A stretch of DNA of 64,000 nucleotides from positions 1 to 64,000 of the forward strand of contig JAFDXK010000007.1 of NCBI GenBank assembly GCA_018267965.1, read 5' to 3'. The position numbers and the translations under genes were made by a program. Positions 25,684 through 35,121 of this stretch are shown one piece after another (positions within the stretch are counted from its first letter, which is position 1; each line of letters starts with the position of its first letter). The DNA is from Bacteroidota bacterium. GTDB lineage: Bacteria > Bacteroidota > Bacteroidia > Chitinophagales > Chitinophagaceae. Below the pieces are notes generated by a model that saw nothing but the letters and a program-made list of their open reading frames with translations, ran no database searches and was not told the origin of the DNA.

Positions 25684-27187
25684 TTATATTAATTATACGT
25701 TTCTTCGTTTCTTCTTTACCTATCATTTCTGCAATAGCAAAAACACCAGGACCATATTTACCACCTACCAGCATTATGCGTAGCGGTAATAATACATCTC
25801 CCTTTTTTAGGCTGTGGGCAGTGAGTTGTTCATTAAATGAGTTTTCAAGTGCATCGTGTGTCCAGTCAATACTATTAAAACTATTTACCCAGCCTTCAAA
25901 GAAAGCTTTCTTTTGTTCATTCCATTTATCGGTAATAACAGACAATTCTTTTATCTCAGGTGTCTTGAAGAAGAAATGGCCTTGTTCCCAAAAATCAGGT
26001 AATAAAGTACAGCGTTCTTTAATAAGCCCAATTATTTTTTTCAGATAGCTGTCATCAATACTTACACTATGCTCAGCTATGTATGGTTTTACCAAACCTA
26101 CAAGCTCTTCATTTGTTTTGCGTTGCAGATATTGGTGATTGAACCATTTGGCTTTTTCAAAGTCAAATTTGGCCCCGCCTTTATGTACGCGTTCGATGGA
26201 GAATTTTTGTATCAACTCATCCAGTGAGAATATTTCCTGCTCTGTGCCATCATTCCAACCTAGTAATGCCAGTATATTAATAAATGCTTCAGGTAAAAAG
26301 CCTCTTTCGCGGAAGCCTTGAGTTAATTCTCCTGATTTAGGATCTTTCCAATTCATAGCAAATACTGGAAAGCCTAAGCGTTCCCCATCACGCTTGCTAA
26401 GTTTGCCGTGTCCGTCAGGCTTGAGTATTAATGGCAGATGCGCCCATTTAGGCATATCGTTATACCAGCCTAAATACTTCCATAACAAAAGATGCACAGG
26501 CGCACTTGGAAGCCATTCTTCGCCACGGAAAGCGTGCGTTATCTTCATCAAATAATCATCTACCACTACCGCAAGATGGTATGTTGGCATTCCGTCAGCT
26601 TTAAGCAATACCTTATCATCTACAAGGTTTGTATCAAACTGCACATGTCCGCGAATCATATCGTCAAATTCTACGATAGTGTTCTCCGGTATTTTAATAC
26701 GGATGACGTAAGGCGTATTATTAGCTAATAATTGTTCTACTTCGTTTGGCGGCAGTGTTAGGGAATTGCGCATTTGTGTACGCAGCTTATGGTCGTACTG
26801 TGGGGTAGGGTTGGCATCTGTTTTATGTCGACTGCGCATATCTTCCAAATCTGCTTGTGTATCAAATGCGTAGTATGCATAGCCCGTATCCACAAGTTGT
26901 TTAGCATATTGAAAATATAGACCCTTTCTTTCGCTTTGGCGATATGGAGCATAGGGCCCCCCGATTTGAACGCTTTCATCAGGTTCTAACCCGCACCATT
27001 TCAGGCAGTCAAAAATATACTCCTCTGCACCCTCTACATATCTGCTTTGGTCGGTGTCTTCAATACGAAGAACGAACTCCCCACTATGATGGCGGGCAAA
27101 AAGATAGTTATATAAAACTGTGCGAACACCACCCAGGTGTAAGCCACCCGTTGGGCTCGGTGCAAAACGAACTCTTACCTTACTCAT
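25661..27187 (-). CDS. gltX: Glutamyl-tRNA synthetase
   Basis: 508 residues. It attaches glutamate to tRNA-Glu. The class I signature HIGH appears as HLGG in PSPTGGLHLGGVRTVLYN (about residues 11-28), and KMSKS as KLSKRDG (about 257-263). The usual zinc-knuckle region is not evident, as in many short GluRS. The anticodon-binding helical domain runs from about 330 to the end. The start codon directly precedes the conserved SKVRVRFAPSPTG N-terminus. A TACCTTTA element on the minus strand near 27192-27199 may be its -7 box, very close to the start. Confidence 0.96.
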   Translation of the reverse strand: MSKVRVRFAPSPTGGLHLGGVRTVLYNYLFARHHSGEFVLRIEDTDQSRYVEGAEEYIFDCLKWCGLEPDESVQIGGPYAPYRQSERKGLYFQYAKQLVDTGYAYYAFDTQADLEDMRSRHKTDANPTPQYDHKLRTQMRNSLTLPPNEVEQLLANNTPYVIRIKIPENTIVEFDDMIRGHVQFDTNLVDDKVLLKADGMPTYHLAVVVDDYLMKITHAFRGEEWLPSAPVHLLLWKYLGWYNDMPKWAHLPLILKPDGHGKLSKRDGERLGFPVFAMNWKDPKSGELTQGFRERGFLPEAFINILALLGWNDGTEQEIFSLDELIQKFSIERVHKGGAKFDFEKAKWFNHQYLQRKTNEELVGLVKPYIAEHSVSIDDSYLKKIIGLIKERCTLLPDFWEQGHFFFKTPEIKELSVITDKWNEQKKAFFEGWVNSFNSIDWTHDALENSFNEQLTAHSLKKGDVLLPLRIMLVGGKYGPGVFAIAEMIGKEETKKRIINIIKRASEY

Positions 27188-27213
27188 AAGGCAGTAAAGG
27201 TACTATGAAAGCC

Positions 27214-28029
27214 TTAAGAGAACAATTGGCTATACAGGGATTGAATGCCTTTTTTTGAATATGTTTTATCAGCAATGTTTTCAACCCACTTTATCTTGCG
27301 TATTGCATTAGTTAGAAATACTGCATCTGCGTTTAATAAGATTTGTTCGGTCAATGCTTTTTCTACAACAGATACTTTCTCTAAAATATATCTGCGCATG
27401 ACGCCAGCTATGCAGCCCTCGGATAACGGGGGGGTATGAATAATATCATTTTCTATCCAAAATATATTGGCGATTGTGCTTTCGATAATATTCCCATGTT
27501 GGTTTAATACCAGGGCATCATTCCATTTGTTTGTCTTGGCGTGTTGGGCAGCCATAGCATACACTAAAGCGTTTGTTGTTTTATGATTGGCAAGGCTGTC
27601 ATTGGATTTATAAATACTCTTAGCAATGCCTATTGTTAGCCCATGCTCATTTAATTCAATAATATGTTGTTCTAAGGGAAAGCATTCAATAATATATTCG
27701 GCTGGTGGTTCTTGTTCATCAAGTATTCCACCTCTACCCGCATATAGCTGCAAGCGTACACGGCACAACTTTTCTAAACTATTTTTCTTTACAGTGCGCA
27801 ATACTTCTTCTTCCAGCTGTTTTACAGTTAATAGCTTGGTAATATTAATGTTTAAAGCCTTAGCGCCTGCAAATAACCTTTCCCAATGATACCGGGCAAG
27901 CTGAATACTATCATCTCTAACCAGTATAGTTTCAAATAGTCCATAGCTATATCGGAATGCCCTGTTATCGTAAGGCACTGCTGCAAACTGCTCTTCTACA
28001 AGTTTACCGTTCAGATTTATATATCTCAA
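27214..28029 (-). CDS. Class IV aminotransferase (IlvE/PabC type)
   Basis: 271 residues with the fold-type IV PLP pattern. The N-terminal segment FRYSYGLFETILVRDD, the catalytic Lys in SLANHKTTNALVYAMA (near residue 155), and the conserved ESTIANIFW then PPLSEGCIAGVMRR phosphate-binding region are all present. The short length and sequence fit either 4-amino-4-deoxychorismate lyase (folate synthesis) or a branched-chain/D-amino acid transaminase; motif reading alone does not decide. It lies upstream of gltX on the same strand with a 26-base gap, so the two may be co-transcribed. Confidence 0.85.
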   Translation of the reverse strand: MRYINLNGKLVEEQFAAVPYDNRAFRYSYGLFETILVRDDSIQLARYHWERLFAGAKALNINITKLLTVKQLEEEVLRTVKKNSLEKLCRVRLQLYAGRGGILDEQEPPAEYIIECFPLEQHIIELNEHGLTIGIAKSIYKSNDSLANHKTTNALVYAMAAQHAKTNKWNDALVLNQHGNIIESTIANIFWIENDIIHTPPLSEGCIAGVMRRYILEKVSVVEKALTEQILLNADAVFLTNAIRKIKWVENIADKTYSKKGIQSLYSQLFS

Positions 28030-28072
28030 TTCAGCATATTATGGCCTTAAAGGTCAAAAACTTTATCCATAA

Positions 28073-28104
28073 TTGAAATAGCAGCCCTGCCTGTTGTACT
28101 TTTG
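28073..28104 (+). promoter_or_regulatory. Promoter of the lpxD-like gene
   Basis: TTG at 28073-28075 and TACTTTTG at 28097-28104 are separated by 21 bases, matching the Bacteroidota consensus TTG/TAnnTTTG. The start codon follows 17 bases later. Confidence 0.65.
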
Positions 28105-28121
28105 CACAAACTTTTAGAAAT

Positions 28122-29069
28122 ATGAGGTTTGAAAAAGCTGTGCCTGTACAATGGCTGGCAGAGTTTACAGGTGCTAAGCTGATAGGTGATGAGGCGCACA
28201 TGGCTACTGGTATTAACGAGATTCATAAAGTAGTAGCAGGAGATATATCTTTTGTTGATTTTGAGAAATACTATGATAAATGCCTGAATTCGGCAGCAAC
28301 GGTTATCATTATTAATAAAGAAGTGGCTTGCCCTGCGGGAAAAACATTATTGGTTTGCGATGATCCCTTTACGGCTTATGTGAAAATTGTAAAACATTTC
28401 CGTGCATTTGAACCGCTAAATAAAAATGTAAGCGATAGTGCCGTAATAGGAGATGGTACTCAATTGCAACCGGGAGTTGTAGTAGGGAATCATGTAAAAA
28501 TCGGTAAGAATTGTTTAATACATGGTAATGTAGTGATTTATGACCATTGTGTTATTGGCGATAACGTGATTATTCATGCCAATACGGTTATAGGTGCTGA
28601 TGCTTTTTATTTTAAACGTAGAAAAGAACGTGTAGCACAATACGATAAATTAGAAAGCTGCGGGCGAGTGATAATTGAGGATAATGTAGAGATAGGCGCT
28701 TGTTGCACAATAGATAAAGGTGTAAGTGGTGATACCATTATTGGTATGGGTACTAAGTTTGATAACCATATACACATAGGTCATGGTGCTGTGATTGGTA
28801 AGAACTGCTTGTTTGCTGCACAGGTAGGTGTAGGTGGAAAGGCAATAATTGAAGATGAAGTGATACTATGGGGACAGGTAGGTGTGAGTAAGGATTTGAC
28901 TATTGGTAAAGGTGCTATTGTATATGCACAGAGTGGTGTAGCGCAAACCATTGAAGGCGGTAAAGTGTATTTCGGCAGTCCTGTTGAGGATGCTAAAACC
29001 AAAATGAAAGAATTAAATTGGGTGAAACGTATTCCTGAAATATGGGAGAAGCTAACAAAGCAATCATAA
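28122..29069 (+). CDS. lpxD: UDP-3-O-acylglucosamine N-acyltransferase-like protein (LpxD family)
   Basis: 315 residues. LpxD adds an N-linked hydroxyacyl chain to UDP-3-O-acylglucosamine in lipid A synthesis. The N-terminal uridine-binding domain (about 1-100) is followed by left-handed beta-helix hexapeptide repeats (about 105-290), for example IGKNCLIHGNVVIYDHCVIGDNVIIH. The catalytic His is in FDNHIHIGHGAVIG (near residue 222), and a C-terminal helix follows. It is somewhat shorter than the usual ~340 residues, and it stands alone rather than next to lpxC/fabZ, so it may be a second LpxD-like enzyme with other acyl or sugar specificity. Confidence 0.85.
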   Translation: MRFEKAVPVQWLAEFTGAKLIGDEAHMATGINEIHKVVAGDISFVDFEKYYDKCLNSAATVIIINKEVACPAGKTLLVCDDPFTAYVKIVKHFRAFEPLNKNVSDSAVIGDGTQLQPGVVVGNHVKIGKNCLIHGNVVIYDHCVIGDNVIIHANTVIGADAFYFKRRKERVAQYDKLESCGRVIIEDNVEIGACCTIDKGVSGDTIIGMGTKFDNHIHIGHGAVIGKNCLFAAQVGVGGKAIIEDEVILWGQVGVSKDLTIGKGAIVYAQSGVAQTIEGGKVYFGSPVEDAKTKMKELNWVKRIPEIWEKLTKQS

Positions 29070-29103
29070 AAATAAAGCCTGCAATTTGCAGGCTTTATTT
29101 TTT
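29070..29103. terminator. Bidirectional terminator
   Basis: Two 15-base arms AAATAAAGCCTGCAA/TTGCAGGCTTTATTT around a single T, flanked by A and T runs. It separates the convergent lpxD-like and acetyltransferase genes and covers the last codons of the latter. Confidence 0.85.
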
Positions 29104-29646
29104 AATATTTTTCCATTCCGATTTTAGTAAACCTGTTACTACAAGGTCTGTAAAACCTCCATTTACAATATAACTATCACGTAGTACGCCTTCCACTTTA
29201 CAACCTAGCCTCTCAGCTAACGCTGCACTCCGGGTATTGGTAGGGATGAATCGTATCTCCACTTTATTAAGTCCTGCAGTATCGAATAAAAAGTCTATAA
29301 AACGCACCATGCATTTATGTACAATGCCTTTGCCTTCATATTCTTTCGCTATCCAATAGCCTAATTGTCCTTTTTTAAGGTAGTGGTTCCATTGGTGCAT
29401 ACCAATACCGCCAATTATTTTTCGGTTGTGGAAGATGCCCAGCGCCAATGCTTCCTGCGAATGTTGCTGATGAAGCGATTGCTGTATGAATTGCAATGAA
29501 TGTTCGGGCCTGATGGTACTATCTACCCATACTAGCCAGGGGCGTAAATGTTGGCGTGAATCTTCCACAGCACGAAACAGTTCCTGTGCGTCTTCTACAT
29601 GATAAGAGCGCAGCAACAAATTATCGTCTATTAGTATAGATACCAC
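29095..29646 (-). CDS. GNAT-family N-acetyltransferase (RimJ/RimL type)
   Basis: 183 residues. The fold is that of RimL-like ribosomal-protein serine acetyltransferases: NLLLRSYHVEDAQELFRAVEDSR at the start, IGGIGMHQWNHYLKKGQLGYWIAKEYEGKGI (motif A, acetyl-CoA binding, about 77-108), then VEIRFIPTNTRSAALAERLGCKVEGVLRDSYIV. These enzymes acetylate alpha-amino groups of proteins or small molecules. The real substrate cannot be told from sequence. It lies 19 bases downstream of purH on the same strand and is likely in its operon. Confidence 0.87.
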   Translation of the reverse strand: MVSILIDDNLLLRSYHVEDAQELFRAVEDSRQHLRPWLVWVDSTIRPEHSLQFIQQSLHQQHSQEALALGIFHNRKIIGGIGMHQWNHYLKKGQLGYWIAKEYEGKGIVHKCMVRFIDFLFDTAGLNKVEIRFIPTNTRSAALAERLGCKVEGVLRDSYIVNGGFTDLVVTGLLKSEWKNIKK

Positions 29647-29664
29647 AGTTCCCGAAAATAAGTA

Positions 29665-31179
29665 TTAGTGTTTAAAATGTCTTGTACCTGTAATTATCAA
29701 AGCCATATTGTTGTCTTTGCAATATTGTATGGTATCATTATCACGCATAGAGCCGCCCGGCTGAATAATAGCCATAATGCCTGCTTCATGTGCCATACGG
29801 GCACAGTCATCAAATGGGAAGAAAGCATCAGACGCCAGCACAGCACCATTCAAATCAAAACCAAATTGTTTTGCTTTATCTAACGACTGGCGCAATGAAT
29901 CAATACGGCTGGTTTGTCCGCAACCCTTACCTACCAATTGTTTGTTTTTAACCAAAGCAATGGCATTTGATTTCAGGTGCTTACACACCTTATTAGCGAA
30001 TATCAAATCTTCTTTTTCGGCTTCTGTAGTGTTTCTGCCTCCTGACTCTTTCCATTCTGCATAATTGGTAGTATCAGCATCCTGTACTAACACACCATTT
30101 AACACGCGCTTAAATTCACGTTCAGGGAAGAATATTTTTTTCTGTAAAAGCAGTATGCGGTTTTTCTTTCCTTTTAATAATGCCAGTGCATCATCATTAT
30201 AAGCTGGTGCTAATAATATTTCGAAAAACAGTTCGCTTATTTTTTGTGCTACCTCAAGTGTTACGGTTTGGTTGGTAACTAATACACCACCGAATGCACT
30301 TTCAGGGTCGCCTGCCAGCGCAGCATCCCATGCATCTACCACATTATCTTTCTCAGCTACACCACATACGTTAGTATGTTTTATGATAGCAAACGCAGCA
30401 CCTTTAAATTCATATATCACCTGCATCGCAGCATCTACATCCACAAGGTTGTTATAAGATAACTCTTTACCGTTCAGTTTGTCGAACATGGCATCGGCAT
30501 CGCCATAGAAAGCAGCAGGCTGATGTGGATTCTCGCCGTAACGTAACGGCATTTTATTAGCAACTGCCAATTGAAATTCGGCAGCATCAGTACCTTTATT
30601 AAAGTAGTCGGCAATAGCAACATCGTAATGCGCACATTCTGTAAATGCAGCGGCAGCAAATTTGCGACGGTCTTCTATTGAAGTGTCACCATTTTTAGTG
30701 TTTAATACCTCAAGCAATTCTCCATACTGATTGCGTGAAGCGACAATACAAACATCTTTGTAGTTTTTACCCGCGGCACGTATTAATGAAACACCACCAA
30801 TGTCAATTTTCTCAATGATTGTTTTTTCTTCAGAAGTGCTTTTTACAGTTTCTTCAAAGGGGTATAAGTCAACAATAACTAAATCAAGCAGGGGGATTTC
30901 GTATTCCTGAATATGTTTCTGATCATCTTCAAAATCGCGACGTGCCAGTATGCCACCAAACACTTTGGGGTGCAATGTTTTTACCCTGCCACCTAAAATA
31001 GAAGGATAACCTGTAACTGCCTCAACTGCTGTACAAGGAATACCCAATTGCTCAATAAAAGTTTGAGTGCCACCGGTAGAATATATGGTTACACCCAATT
31101 CATTCAGTTTGCGAACAATTGGCTCAAGCCCATCTTTATAAAAAACAGAAATCAACGCCGATTTGATAGTGCGATTCAT
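29665..31179 (-). CDS. purH: Bifunctional AICAR formyltransferase/IMP cyclohydrolase
   Basis: 504 residues. It catalyses the last two steps of purine synthesis. The N-terminal MGS-like cyclohydrolase domain (about 1-185) includes IYSTGGTQTFIEQLG and GGRVKTLHPKVFGGILARR. The C-terminal formyltransferase domain (about 195-504) has the KHTNVCGVA motif and the catalytic Lys/His region, and ends with VLASDAFFPFDDCARMAHEAGIMAIIQPGGSMRD and the usual TGTRHFKH. A -7 box lies upstream at 31209-31216. Confidence 0.97.
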   Translation of the reverse strand: MNRTIKSALISVFYKDGLEPIVRKLNELGVTIYSTGGTQTFIEQLGIPCTAVEAVTGYPSILGGRVKTLHPKVFGGILARRDFEDDQKHIQEYEIPLLDLVIVDLYPFEETVKSTSEEKTIIEKIDIGGVSLIRAAGKNYKDVCIVASRNQYGELLEVLNTKNGDTSIEDRRKFAAAAFTECAHYDVAIADYFNKGTDAAEFQLAVANKMPLRYGENPHQPAAFYGDADAMFDKLNGKELSYNNLVDVDAAMQVIYEFKGAAFAIIKHTNVCGVAEKDNVVDAWDAALAGDPESAFGGVLVTNQTVTLEVAQKISELFFEILLAPAYNDDALALLKGKKNRILLLQKKIFFPEREFKRVLNGVLVQDADTTNYAEWKESGGRNTTEAEKEDLIFANKVCKHLKSNAIALVKNKQLVGKGCGQTSRIDSLRQSLDKAKQFGFDLNGAVLASDAFFPFDDCARMAHEAGIMAIIQPGGSMRDNDTIQYCKDNNMALIITGTRHFKH

Positions 31180-31208
31180 TTAAAACTCTTTTAATGTAAA
31201 ACGAGCCG

Positions 31209-31216
31209 CAAAGATA
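31209..31216 (-). promoter_or_regulatory. -7 element of purH promoter
   Basis: On the minus strand the bases read TATCTTTG, a match to TAnnTTTG, 29 bases before the purH start codon. No -33 TTTG is obvious at the expected place. Confidence 0.55.
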
Positions 31217-31224
31217 CTTAAATA

Positions 31225-33288
31225 TTAAAAGCTTTTTAGTATAAAGGCGCCATCCTTTGAAACGCAATACAGGCTTATGTTAGATGCCTGGCAAGCAGCG
31301 ATGCATTTATCTGTTTCCCTGCGAGAAATATTACTGCCCAGTATGATTTGTTTTGGAGTAAATACAAGCTGCAGTTTCTGGATATCGGAAGTATTAAATG
31401 GATAGTTTATTATTATATAGTCGATTGGGAATTTACTGCTATAAACAGGAGTATCTAGTATTAAGACGGTTTGTCCGTTAATATTGAATATCTCTTTGTC
31501 TGCTGATATGTATTCTGAATTTGTATGAAAACCAATATGCGCAGGTTTGAGCACATAATTTTTGTTGCGTTTTGAAACAGAATCGGATGTATTCAGAACG
31601 GCAAATGATTTACCCTCTATCAATTCAATGTGGTTTGACTTATTAATGTTATAAACAACAAGGGTTCGCTGGTGAAGTGCAACCCATTCATCATAGCATA
31701 ATGATGTCATTAATAATATTACTGATGCCAGAGCAGGGTATAGTAATTGTCTCTTTTTCTTCAGGAAGAAAACAGCAAGAAACATGATGGCTGTGTAAAT
31801 TAATATCAATTCTACGGTATGAATATCAAGAGACAAGAAAGACTTAGGATTAAGCCCCTGCATCCATATTACTATTGTGTTGAAAATTTTTACCACGTAA
31901 ACGGTGATTGAGCCAATAAAAGATGCTACAGAGCTAATGCCTGAAGCGGCTATTACCAACATGCCTAATACCATTACAACACTCATTAATAGATAAGCAA
32001 TGATATTGGCCACAATAAACATGGTAGGGAAGATATGGAAATAGTATATCACCAACGGTGCTACTAATATTTCTGCTGCGATACTTGCCGCGATTGTAGC
32101 CCAAAGTGCTTTTGTAATAATATGAGTTGGGGTAAACCAATTGTAGATGGGTTTGTAAAACAACACCAATGATAATACAGCTAAAAAAGACAATTGAAAC
32201 CCTAAGCTATACAACCACATGGGCTGTACGCAGAGCAGGATAAATGCAGTGGCAAATAAATGATTGAGTGTATTGTTTTGTTTTTGAAACGCAAATCCAA
32301 TACCTAAAATAGAGAACATTAAGGCTGACCGTACTGCAGAGGGTGGCGCACCTGCCATTACTACGTATAGCCATATAAGTGGTATCGCTACAACGTATTT
32401 TACCCAGTGATATTTTTTGTGCTTTATCCAGCCTAGTAGAAATGTGATGATGAAGAAAAAGAAGGTAATGTGCGAGCCCGATATGGCAACGATATGTATA
32501 ATACCTGTTTCGGCATAAGCCTGCCGCATCTCTTTGTCGAAATTGACTTCGTCACCTATCAGTATCGCCTGCATTAATCCGAGTGTGTTTTTATCGTGTA
32601 TATACAAAGCTAGTTGCTGCATACACCATAAGTGTATCCTCCTTACCCATGAGGGATTTGGGGGTAGTGCGTTATACAGAAGCATGTTTTTTGGTGCAAC
32701 AAACTGCTGATAGTACAAGTTGTTTTTAGCACAGTAGCCTGCATAGTCAAACTCGAAAGGATTGCCTGCATTTTTTATCGGCTGCCATTCAGAAGGAATT
32801 ATTATTGTATCGCCTTCATGATAAACAAAGCTGTTGCTATCTTTATATACATAAACAAATGCTTTACCTGTTGTTCTACTGAGTTTATTTTCATTGATAC
32901 CTCCTGTAATATTCGTTTCGAGCTTCCATGTCTTATCTTTTTCTTCAGGGGTATTAGTAATGACAGCTATACTACCACCTGTGTTCTTTGCAAACCAATC
33001 TGTATTGTTTTGTATGTCGTTATAATAACTTAAACCCCAACCAAGACCAATAAGCGTAGTATTAAGCAACACAAAACGAAATGCGTCAAGGGTTATGCTA
33101 ATTTTCTTTACAAACGACAGCGTAACAAAAAGAACAAAACTGCCTATGAATATAGGCCATAATATACCCGGTGCTGGGTGGGGTAGACTTGTATAAACTA
33201 TAATTCCGGCAATAAGAGGTAACAATAATCTGAAGAACGGTGCTCGTTCCCAAAACATGGCTTTATTTAACGGCCATCGTTTATTCAT
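31225..33288 (-). CDS. comEC: ComEC/Rec2-family DNA uptake channel protein
   Basis: 687 residues. ComEC carries single-stranded DNA across the inner membrane during natural transformation. An N-terminal DUF4131-like region with membrane helices (about 14-100) and an OB-like part is followed by the competence domain (about 205-490) with MQAILIGDEVNFDKEMRQAYAETGIIHIVAISGSHI, the family's landmark. The C-terminal ~140 residues occupy the place of the metallo-beta-lactamase-like domain but show no HxHxDH motif, so nuclease activity of that domain is doubtful. It is read downstream of the TPR gene on the same strand. Confidence 0.88.
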   Translation of the reverse strand: MNKRWPLNKAMFWERAPFFRLLLPLIAGIIVYTSLPHPAPGILWPIFIGSFVLFVTLSFVKKISITLDAFRFVLLNTTLIGLGWGLSYYNDIQNNTDWFAKNTGGSIAVITNTPEEKDKTWKLETNITGGINENKLSRTTGKAFVYVYKDSNSFVYHEGDTIIIPSEWQPIKNAGNPFEFDYAGYCAKNNLYYQQFVAPKNMLLYNALPPNPSWVRRIHLWCMQQLALYIHDKNTLGLMQAILIGDEVNFDKEMRQAYAETGIIHIVAISGSHITFFFFIITFLLGWIKHKKYHWVKYVVAIPLIWLYVVMAGAPPSAVRSALMFSILGIGFAFQKQNNTLNHLFATAFILLCVQPMWLYSLGFQLSFLAVLSLVLFYKPIYNWFTPTHIITKALWATIAASIAAEILVAPLVIYYFHIFPTMFIVANIIAYLLMSVVMVLGMLVIAASGISSVASFIGSITVYVVKIFNTIVIWMQGLNPKSFLSLDIHTVELILIYTAIMFLAVFFLKKKRQLLYPALASVILLMTSLCYDEWVALHQRTLVVYNINKSNHIELIEGKSFAVLNTSDSVSKRNKNYVLKPAHIGFHTNSEYISADKEIFNINGQTVLILDTPVYSSKFPIDYIIINYPFNTSDIQKLQLVFTPKQIILGSNISRRETDKCIAACQASNISLYCVSKDGAFILKSF

Positions 33289-33291
33289 GTG

Positions 33292-35121
33292 TTACGGTGT
33301 GGTTGGATTGCCTGCTTGCAAGGCATTCAATTTGTTTCTTGCTGTTTGTATATAGGTGCTGCCTGGGTATTCCAGTATCAGCATTTCATAATACTTTTTA
33401 GCATCGTCAGGTTTTTTAAGATACTTCTCATAAATGCGAGCAGTATTAAATACGGCATCATCGCCTAACACATCCTCGCCATGCTTATCATGTATCTCTT
33501 TTAAAAGAGTAAGCGCTTTTTCGTATTCCAAATGTTTTTCGGCCAGTTTTGCTTTTTGCATCAATATGTCATCCCTTAATGGATGTTCAGGGAAATGGGT
33601 TGTGATGCTATCCAGTAAGGCTTCAGCTTCTTTGTCTTTATTCTGAAACAATAATAAATCGGCATGAGCAAAACGCCTGATAGGCACATAATTACTATCA
33701 GGAGTAATATTTTCTGTAATAAGGATGGATAAGTAAAGTGCATCATTGGCAATCAATTCTGATGTAGATGCTTTCAATACAGTTAGCTGGCTTTGTGCCC
33801 ATTCAAAATCACCACGATAATAAGCCAGTTTCGCATTTCTGAAACGCGCTTCTTCGCCCAGCATATCTTCACGAAAGGTTTTATCTACCTGGCTATATAA
33901 TAACGAAGCCTCCCATATCTTGCCAACGAGTATGTTGTAATCGCCAAGTTGCAATTTGATTTGCCCGTTGAGGTAACGGCTCATATTAGGTAGTGTAAGT
34001 GCTTTCTCCAACACCTCAATCGCTTTTTGAGCATTATTATCATATAACGCCAGTAGTTTGCCGTAATCACTTACTGTAGGACTGGCATTGTATTCATCAT
34101 TTTCTGCCAGGAATGTTTCGTAGCCTTTTGCCAATTTATCAGCATCTTCTTTTTTGAAAGATGGATTGTTTTGCAATTGCAGAAACTGTACTCCCAGCTT
34201 TTCGTTGTTTGCTTTTACGTAATAAGGTTCTTTGTTTCCTTTAGCTAATACTTCTTCATAAGATTTCAAGGCTATGTCATATTGCTCTTCTTTTCTGGCA
34301 TAAGTAGCAAAATCCATAATGCGGCCGCCTTGTTCTTTATTTCGTTCATCCAATGCTATTACTTGTATCAGAGCACCTTCCCAGTCATCCTTTTGTGTAT
34401 ATAGCCATGTAAGAAGGTCTGAGTAATATGAGTTTTCGGGTTGTTCGTTTATTTTATTGATGAGTGCCTTTTGTCCTTGTTGCAATCGTTTAGGGTCATT
34501 GCCGAGGATTTCCAATAATCCTGCTTTTGTATCTTCAGTGCCATTCACCATGAACCCAGAATTACCTTCGAGCATGATGCTGATTGCTTTTTCTATTTCA
34601 CCTTTGTTAGCATACAATCTGGACAGTGGGCCTGTGTACATAAATGGCGCGCGCAATAATTCCCTGGCACGCTCATACGTTCTGATGGCGTAGTCGTTTT
34701 TTTGAATTTTTGTAAACTTGTTAGCTACCTGGCGGGTTAGCATATCCTCCCCATTTACAAGTTGTATGGCTTTGTCAAATTCTTCGTTGGCTTTTTTATC
34801 CTTACCATTTGCCAGTAATACCCTGCCCATATCAATAAAGGGCAAAGGATTGTTTTGAAATATTTTTTTCTGTTCGTCTGCTATTTTTTCTGCCTGTTTA
34901 TAATCTTTCTTTATAAGCAGCACATCAAAATATTCATTGTATATCTCATTGCTTACAGGATTCTGGTCATATAGCTTTTTATAACTATCCGCAGCTTTAT
35001 CCAATTCATTATGCGCCCAGTAAGCTCTTGCTTCAGATAAAGCATCTGTTTGAGCGAGGCATTTGAATCCTGTAAGTAGTGCCAGTAAAAAAGCTATGCT
35101 ATATGTCTTACTAATGCTCAC
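33292..35121 (-). CDS. Exported TPR-repeat protein
   Basis: 609 residues with a signal peptide ending at KCLAQ and then repeated helical pairs of tetratricopeptide type over most of the length: for example ARAYWAHNELDKAADSYKKLYDQNP near 32-56 and the C-terminal AEKHLEYEKALTLLKEIHDKHG and YEKYLKKPDDAKKYYEMLILEYPGSTY. Such periplasmic TPR proteins act as scaffolds in envelope assembly. No enzyme domain is visible. It overlaps the upstream exported-protein gene by four bases (ATGA), so translation is probably coupled; comEC follows after three bases. Confidence 0.87.
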   Translation of the reverse strand: MSISKTYSIAFLLALLTGFKCLAQTDALSEARAYWAHNELDKAADSYKKLYDQNPVSNEIYNEYFDVLLIKKDYKQAEKIADEQKKIFQNNPLPFIDMGRVLLANGKDKKANEEFDKAIQLVNGEDMLTRQVANKFTKIQKNDYAIRTYERARELLRAPFMYTGPLSRLYANKGEIEKAISIMLEGNSGFMVNGTEDTKAGLLEILGNDPKRLQQGQKALINKINEQPENSYYSDLLTWLYTQKDDWEGALIQVIALDERNKEQGGRIMDFATYARKEEQYDIALKSYEEVLAKGNKEPYYVKANNEKLGVQFLQLQNNPSFKKEDADKLAKGYETFLAENDEYNASPTVSDYGKLLALYDNNAQKAIEVLEKALTLPNMSRYLNGQIKLQLGDYNILVGKIWEASLLYSQVDKTFREDMLGEEARFRNAKLAYYRGDFEWAQSQLTVLKASTSELIANDALYLSILITENITPDSNYVPIRRFAHADLLLFQNKDKEAEALLDSITTHFPEHPLRDDILMQKAKLAEKHLEYEKALTLLKEIHDKHGEDVLGDDAVFNTARIYEKYLKKPDDAKKYYEMLILEYPGSTYIQTARNKLNALQAGNPTTP

